DNA of 64,000 nucleotides from Mammaliicoccus vitulinus (lineage in GTDB: Bacteria; Bacillota; Bacilli; Staphylococcales; Staphylococcaceae), in assembly GCF_029024305.1 (NCBI RefSeq), contig NZ_CP118974.1, positions 2,263,069 through 2,327,068 on the forward strand. The letters are read 5' to 3'. The notes beneath the pieces are model-generated. The model had not been told where the DNA came from, searched no databases, and saw only the letters and a list, made by a program, of their open reading frames with translations. Position 1 is the first letter of the stretch. The number at the start of each line of letters is the position of its first letter. The translations under genes were made by a program, and so were the position numbers. Shown one piece after another: positions 61,626 to 64,000 of the stretch.

Positions 61626-63569
61626 TTAGACACCCTCCTCATTTTGACTTACGGTTTTTATGAGTTGCAATATTGTTTCTTTCTGACCTGCAATTAATTC
61701 ATTTCTATATTCTTCATTCATAATTATTCGACTTAACTGACCAAGCGCATTCAAATGAATTTGAGGTTGGCTTGTCGCAAGTATGACCACAACTTTCACA
61801 GGATCAAACCGATCATGTCCAAATTCAACGCCATTTTCAAAGTGTGCGATAGACATACTTACAGGGACATTTACATTTTCAAAATTAGAATGAAGTAATG
61901 CAATATGAGGTCCGATAACCATATAAGGACCAAATTTATCTAAATGATCGATAATTTCATCACCATATTGTTCATTAACATGTCCAACATCCACTAAAGT
62001 TTGAACACTCGTTTTGATAGCTTCATCTCTGCTTGAAACTTTTACATGCGTTTGAATATGGTTTTCAGGTATGACATTTTCTAAACTCGGACCAACCGTT
62101 TTAAAGCTTGAGATATATCTTTCTCTATAATCATTAATCATTTGATTGATTTTACTTCTATCTTCCTTCATTAAAAATGGTGAAACTTCTATGGTCGGTA
62201 CTGAAAAGCCATCGACCGGCACAGTAGAAATAATATAATCGACTCCATGAGATTTTAGAAAACTTTCCGAAATATCATAAATTGAAAAAGCATCTAAAAT
62301 TTCTAATTCAGGATAAATATTTTCGATGCGACTTTTTAATAACTGAGAAGTCCCAACACCCGAACCACATAACAAGATAACTTTAATTTGAGTCGGTTCC
62401 TCATTAGACAATCGTTCTATTGAAGACGCAAAATGTAACGCTAAATATGCAACTTCATCTTCATTAAAAGTGACTTGATAAGCTTCTTCCAATATCCCAA
62501 CTTGTTGTTTAATCGCTAATACAAGTTCGGAATACTCCTTTAGAATTTCTTCTTTCAATGGATTGGAATGCGTCATATCAAAAGACATTCTATGGATGGC
62601 CGGCTGTAAATGTGTAACAAGACCTGTAAGCAGTTTATGATCATGTATAAGTGGCATGCCTATTTGAGCACTTACTTTTTGAATGAATAAACTTGCTAAA
62701 TTGGATAGATTTTGTTGAGTTTGTTCTTGATGAAATTTATTGACCCTAGCCCCTAATAAATGCAATGTGATAAAAGCAGCTTCACTTTTAGGAAAAGCTA
62801 TATTAAATACTTTTTCTAATTCGGCAGTAATTTGAATGGCTATATTAAAAGCATCTGTCTTGCTCAATCTTTCATACTCTTCATCGGGAATATCAAAAAC
62901 AAATTGCTTCTTCGCGCGATGAATCGCAATAATAATGTGATATATTAAACCATCAATACCGACTTGAACCAGTTGGAAATCTTGATCATTTATAGTTGTA
63001 ATAACAGCACGTCTTATTTTTTCAAGTTCATCTTCAGAAAAAATTTCAATCCCAATTTGAGCTGTAGATTTACGGAAATACTCATTAACCACATTGGCAT
63101 AAGCTTCTCTTAAATATTTTTCATTACCTTCAATGACAAATCCTTTGTTCTTTTTATACTCTAGAACAAGCGTATATTCCTCTAACCAATGCTGCACAGA
63201 CTTCAAATCATCAACAACCGTACGGCGTGATACATTCAGAATGTCAGCTAAACTTTGAGAACTAATAGGACTTGAAGATTCAAACAACCTTAAAATAATC
63301 TGTTCTTTTCTTTCATTTTTAGAATAATGAATGTCCAACTCAACATTCGACACTTCATTATCATTTTCTTTTTGTGATAATTTGACGCCTAAACTCTTAT
63401 TTCTCTCAACATCAATATTCAATTCACTTTTAAAAGATTCAATAAACTCCAAATCATATTGAATCGTCCGTTCAGTAACTTGAAATAAAGATGCCAATTC
63501 GGAAATGGTTACGAAGCCTTTCTCAGATGATAAATAAGACAATATGTTTCTCTGTCGTTTACTAAGCAA
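61626..63569 (-). CDS. PRD-containing transcriptional activator of the ula-type operon
   Basis: A 647-residue BglG/MtlR-type regulator. Domains in order: HTH_11 (residues about 5-60, FVTISELASLFQVTERTIQY), Mga-like HTH (85-165, ISSQSLADILNVSRRTVVDD), PRD1 (about 195-290), PRD2 (about 300-400, ALHFASSIERL), EIIB-like domain with Cys in ILLCGSGVGTSQLL (about 408) and a C-terminal EIIA-like domain with His in GPHIALLHSNFEN. PTS phosphorylation adjusts its activity to substrate and carbon supply. TTG start at 63569 with GGAGG 8 nt upstream. It is the first gene of the operon. Confidence 0.86.
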   Translation of the reverse strand: MLSKRQRNILSYLSSEKGFVTISELASLFQVTERTIQYDLEFIESFKSELNIDVERNKSLGVKLSQKENDNEVSNVELDIHYSKNERKEQIILRLFESSSPISSQSLADILNVSRRTVVDDLKSVQHWLEEYTLVLEYKKNKGFVIEGNEKYLREAYANVVNEYFRKSTAQIGIEIFSEDELEKIRRAVITTINDQDFQLVQVGIDGLIYHIIIAIHRAKKQFVFDIPDEEYERLSKTDAFNIAIQITAELEKVFNIAFPKSEAAFITLHLLGARVNKFHQEQTQQNLSNLASLFIQKVSAQIGMPLIHDHKLLTGLVTHLQPAIHRMSFDMTHSNPLKEEILKEYSELVLAIKQQVGILEEAYQVTFNEDEVAYLALHFASSIERLSNEEPTQIKVILLCGSGVGTSQLLKSRIENIYPELEILDAFSIYDISESFLKSHGVDYIISTVPVDGFSVPTIEVSPFLMKEDRSKINQMINDYRERYISSFKTVGPSLENVIPENHIQTHVKVSSRDEAIKTSVQTLVDVGHVNEQYGDEIIDHLDKFGPYMVIGPHIALLHSNFENVNVPVSMSIAHFENGVEFGHDRFDPVKVVVILATSQPQIHLNALGQLSRIIMNEEYRNELIAGQKETILQLIKTVSQNEEGV

Positions 63570-63591
63570 TCAAATAACCTCCCTAAATCTA

Positions 63592-63606
63592 TTGTAAGCG
63601 TTTGCT
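63592..63606 (-). promoter_or_regulatory. Catabolite-responsive element (cre) in front of the PTS operon
   Basis: TTGTAAGCGTTTGCT fits the CcpA target pattern TGNNARCGNWWWCA with changes in the last positions. It lies 23-37 bp upstream of the regulator start, suited to repression by CcpA when glucose is present. Confidence 0.55.
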
Positions 63607-63754
63607 CATAGTTGTAGATGTGTAATCTACTTCGTTTTATAATCCGAAACATTTCACATCAATGCAAATAATTAGAACTTTAAGCATATTGGACGCGGAT
63701 GGAACTCATGATTTCAGGGGTGGACTGGAGGAAATGAGGAGTTGGTGGATGGGG

Positions 63755-64000
63755 TCAGGAGTGAGTTTATTCCACAGTTAATCCAAGACATTGCCCATGT
63801 CGTGAGTTAAGTCTGGAATTAATCCAAGAAAAAGCCCATGTCGTGAGTTTATTCCACAGTTAATCCAAGACATCGCCCATGTCGTGAGTTTATTCCACAG
63901 TTAATCCAAGACATTGCCCATGTCGTGAGTTAAGTCTGAAGTTAATCCAAGACATTGTCCAAGTCGTGAGTTTATTCAGGAGTTAATCCAAGACATTGTC
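63755..64000. repeat. Family D array in opposite orientation, six or more 41-bp units, running off the window
   Basis: GTGAGTT occurs at 63761, 63802, 63843, 63884, 63925 and 63966, exactly 41 bp apart. The sequence is the reverse complement of the 57674-58160 array (GTTAATCCAAGACATTGCCC, CATGTCGTGAGTT). Some units carry TTATTCCACAG in place of TAAGTCTGAAG. The array continues past position 64000. The stretch 63607-63754 before it shows no gene. Confidence 0.92.

Overview
The window is AT-rich, low-GC Gram-positive DNA and reads as a chromosome segment of a staphylococcal-type bacterium (Staphylococcus or the closely related Mammaliicoccus group). The evidence is a complete saePQRS operon, a Cap5/Cap8-type capsule locus, an mhqRED quinone-resistance locus, a NorA-like pump, opuA, panBC/panE and strong AGGAGG-type ribosome sites with frequent TTG/GTG starts. 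The species cannot be fixed from the window alone.

Layout. 0-13 kb: a TetR/YhgE-type pair, the mhq quinone/electrophile operon with two visible MhqR operators, mccA-mccB (reverse transsulfuration), a divergent MerR/NorA-like efflux pair, and a YtrA-type GntR/ABC transporter cassette. 13-15 kb: a DJ-1/PfpI protein and a chromosomal macrolide 2'-phosphotransferase of the Mph(C) type. 15-37 kb: a capsule cluster on the minus strand, in transcription order capA (broken by an IS3-family element), capB, C, D, E, F, G, then acetyltransferase, glycosyltransferase, flippase, polymerase, UDP-ManNAc dehydrogenase, capL, capN, capM, a small membrane protein, an XcbB/CpsF-like protein, a GT2 enzyme and a GT2-TagF-like fusion. 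37-43 kb: pgcA-gtaB (UDP-glucose supply), panBC, divergent panE and a SigB-type stress SDR. 44-50 kb: opuA glycine betaine uptake, a GNAT enzyme, a small SceD/IsaA-like protein, a YwnB/YwnA-like redox pair and a CPBP membrane protease. 50-56 kb: a TarM/TagE-like glycosyltransferase, saePQRS and rpiA. 56-64 kb: an IS3-family element inside a repeat array, an Old Yellow Enzyme homologue and an ascorbate-type PTS operon with its PRD regulator.

How the parts connect: pgcA-gtaB and the cap locus supply and build surface glycans. SaeRS, the TarM-like enzyme and the transglycosylase-like protein act at the cell surface. mhq, MerR/NorA, GntR/ABC, TetR/YhgE, Mph and YwnAB form a spread-out set of detoxification and efflux modules, each with its own local regulator.

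The most unusual content lies between genes. Four unrelated repeat families (called A-D here) form tandem arrays. A, C and D all have an exact 41-bp period despite unrelated sequences, and B has an exact 51-bp period. Each unit carries an inverted repeat that could form a hairpin. The A, B and C arrays of the window interior lie between convergent gene ends. Two D arrays in opposite orientation bracket the OYE-ula segment. A separate 217-bp element with near-perfect 22-bp terminal inverted repeats lies next to the Rrf2 gene. All family assignments are from reading the sequence and from remembered family features; no search was run.
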